A DNA stretch of 64,000 bases from JAWRCU01 sp033542235 (lineage in GTDB: Bacteria; Pseudomonadota; Alphaproteobacteria; Rhizobiales; Rhizobiaceae): the NCBI RefSeq assembly GCF_033542235.1, contig NZ_JAWRCU010000014.1:62001-126000 (forward strand), written 5' to 3'. The notes under the pieces were generated by a model, which searched no databases, had not been told where the DNA came from, and saw only the letters and a program-made list of their open reading frames with translations. Positions 62,927 to 64,000 of the stretch are shown piece after piece. Every line of letters begins with the position of its first letter. Positions within the stretch are counted from its first letter, which is position 1. The position numbers and the translations under genes are program-made.

Positions 62927-64000
62927 TTGGAAAGCCTAGCCGGCAGATTCATATTGCTTTGGGGATGGCGGCGCTCGCTGGTGGCGTTCCTGGCCGGTGC
63001 GCTGGCTATACTCGCGCAGGCCCCCTACGACTTCTTCGCCGTCTGCTTCGTCTCGTTTCCAGTGCTGGTCTGGGCCTTGGACGGAGCGATCGCCGAGAGG
63101 CCCGGCCGCATGCTGCAGAGGCTGAAGCCTGCCTTTGCGGTCGGCTGGTGGTTCGGCTTCGGCTACTTCGTTGCCGGGCTCTGGTGGGTCGGCGGCGCCA
63201 TGCTGGTCGAGGCGCAGGATTTCGCCTGGGCGCTGCCGGTCGCGATCATCATCCTGCCGGCGATAATGGCAACCTTCTACGGGCTCGCGGCGGCGCTGGC
63301 ACGGCTCTTCTGGAGCGACGACATCGGCCGTATCGCCGCGCTCGCGGCCTCCTTCGCGCTTTTCGAATGGCTCCGGACCTTCGTCCTGACTGGCTTTCCG
63401 TGGAATCCGATCGGCTATGCGGCAATGCCGATCCCATTGCTGATGCAATCCGTCTCGGTGGTCGGAGTGCCCGGCATGAATGCGCTCGCGGTCTTCGTGT
63501 TTGCGATGCCGGCGCTGCTTGCGGGCTACCGCAACATTCTGCCCGGACTGGGGATAGCTCTCCTTCTCATTGGCGCGCATGTCGGATTCGGCTATTTCCG
63601 GCTTCGCCAGCCCGAGACGCCACCGGTGAGGCCGCTCTCGGTTCGTATCGTGCAGCCCTCGATCGATCAGTCGATGAAGATCGACAGCACATCGCAGGAC
63701 GACATTTTCCGCACGCTTCTCGACCTTTCGGCTGCGCCGGTCCCCGCCGGCCGACCGAAGCCCAGCCTCATCGTCTGGCCCGAGACCTCGCTCCCGTTCC
63801 TGCTGACTGACCGGCCCGATGCGCTGGTGGCGATCGGCGAACTCCTATCCGACGGAAAGGCCTTGCTTGCCGGCAATGTGCGCGCGGAAGGCGAGCGGCA
63901 CGACATCAGGCGCTACTACAACTCGGTTGTCGCCATCAACGATGCCGGCGAGATCACCGATGCCGTCGACAAGCTGCATCTCGTGCCCGGCGGCGAATAC
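62927..64000 (+). CDS. lnt: Apolipoprotein N-acyltransferase (N-terminal part)
   Basis: Inner-membrane enzyme that adds the third acyl chain to lipoproteins. The gene runs off the window; 358 codons are visible. About eight hydrophobic segments (RRSLVAFLAGALAILAQAP onwards) precede a periplasmic nitrilase-like domain, in which LIVWPETSLPF holds the catalytic Glu and VDKLHLVPGGEY the catalytic Lys; the Cys lies beyond the window. The start seems to be TTG 62927 (an in-frame TAA lies 38 bases upstream and no ATG follows before the first helix), with a weak AGG upstream. It follows the corC-like gene after a long G-family repeat. Confidence 0.94.
   Translation, partial: MESLAGRFILLWGWRRSLVAFLAGALAILAQAPYDFFAVCFVSFPVLVWALDGAIAERPGRMLQRLKPAFAVGWWFGFGYFVAGLWWVGGAMLVEAQDFAWALPVAIIILPAIMATFYGLAAALARLFWSDDIGRIAALAASFALFEWLRTFVLTGFPWNPIGYAAMPIPLLMQSVSVVGVPGMNALAVFVFAMPALLAGYRNILPGLGIALLLIGAHVGFGYFRLRQPETPPVRPLSVRIVQPSIDQSMKIDSTSQDDIFRTLLDLSAAPVPAGRPKPSLIVWPETSLPFLLTDRPDALVAIGELLSDGKALLAGNVRAEGERHDIRRYYNSVVAINDAGEITDAVDKLHLVPGGEY

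Overview
The window looks like a chromosomal segment of a Rhizobiales alphaproteobacterium, most likely Phyllobacteriaceae (Mesorhizobium, Chelativorans or relatives). Evidence: high GC, long overlapping GC-rich shadow frames, a tRNA-His with A73 and no encoded G-1 (known in part of the Alphaproteobacteria), a perfect Irr-type ICE box, a PhaR-like palindrome before a phasin gene, a SigF-NrsF type ECF pair, the order tsaB-rimI-plsC-miaB-phoH-ybeY-corC-lnt, and several families of hairpin repeats typical of rhizobial intergenic DNA. I see no transposase, phage gene, rRNA or CRISPR array.

Layout. 1-8.3 kb: the end of a polyamine-type ABC permease, an AsmA-family protein, acetoacetyl-CoA synthetase, a possible small RNA with a strong terminator, and a ferric-iron ABC importer (permease and binding protein, no ATPase) behind an ICE box. 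8.3-13 kb: a very long PleC/DivJ/PdhS-like histidine kinase, a phasin with its operator, and tRNA-His. 13-19 kb: small secreted protein, P1 peptidase coupled to xseA, EamA exporter, SH3 protein. 19-27.9 kb: LysR divergent from a DUF1127 gene, DUF937 protein, gshA, rsmE, a roughly 700 bp non-coding stretch with an orphan terminator and a structured region, two unknown or half-known enzymes, a 46-residue peptide and a PPP-type phosphatase.

28-38 kb is a carbon-oxidation block: lutABC (lactate oxidation), an LldR/FadR-type GntR regulator, a DUF3422 membrane protein, and glcDEF (glycolate oxidase). Malate synthase G (glcB, 53.9-56.1 kb), which condenses the glyoxylate made by GlcDEF with acetyl-CoA, lies 16 kb further on. 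38-46.5 kb: an SMR-type protein, ECF sigma plus NrsF anti-sigma, a lipoprotein, a CydAB/Cio quinol oxidase, the manganese importer MntH with a Mur-like site, and a LuxR-type regulator. 46.8-53.5 kb: lepA, an AT-rich orphan gene with its own palindromic promoter region, a tandem pair of six-cysteine secreted proteins, and a lone HyuA-type hydantoinase. 56-64 kb: the conserved tsaB-to-lnt housekeeping cluster, cut by the window end.

The most striking non-gene feature is a family of six nearly identical hairpin elements of about 155 bp. Four lie between cistrons of likely operons or gene pairs (fbpA/fbpB, gntR/lutA, glcD/glcE, cydA/cydB), and their arms differ between copies by mostly paired, compensating changes. 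Two other repeat families supply stop codons for glcF and the hyuA-like gene. The best leads for something undescribed are these elements, the two small-RNA candidates, the six-cysteine pair with a hairpin in its leader, and the AT-rich orphan gene.
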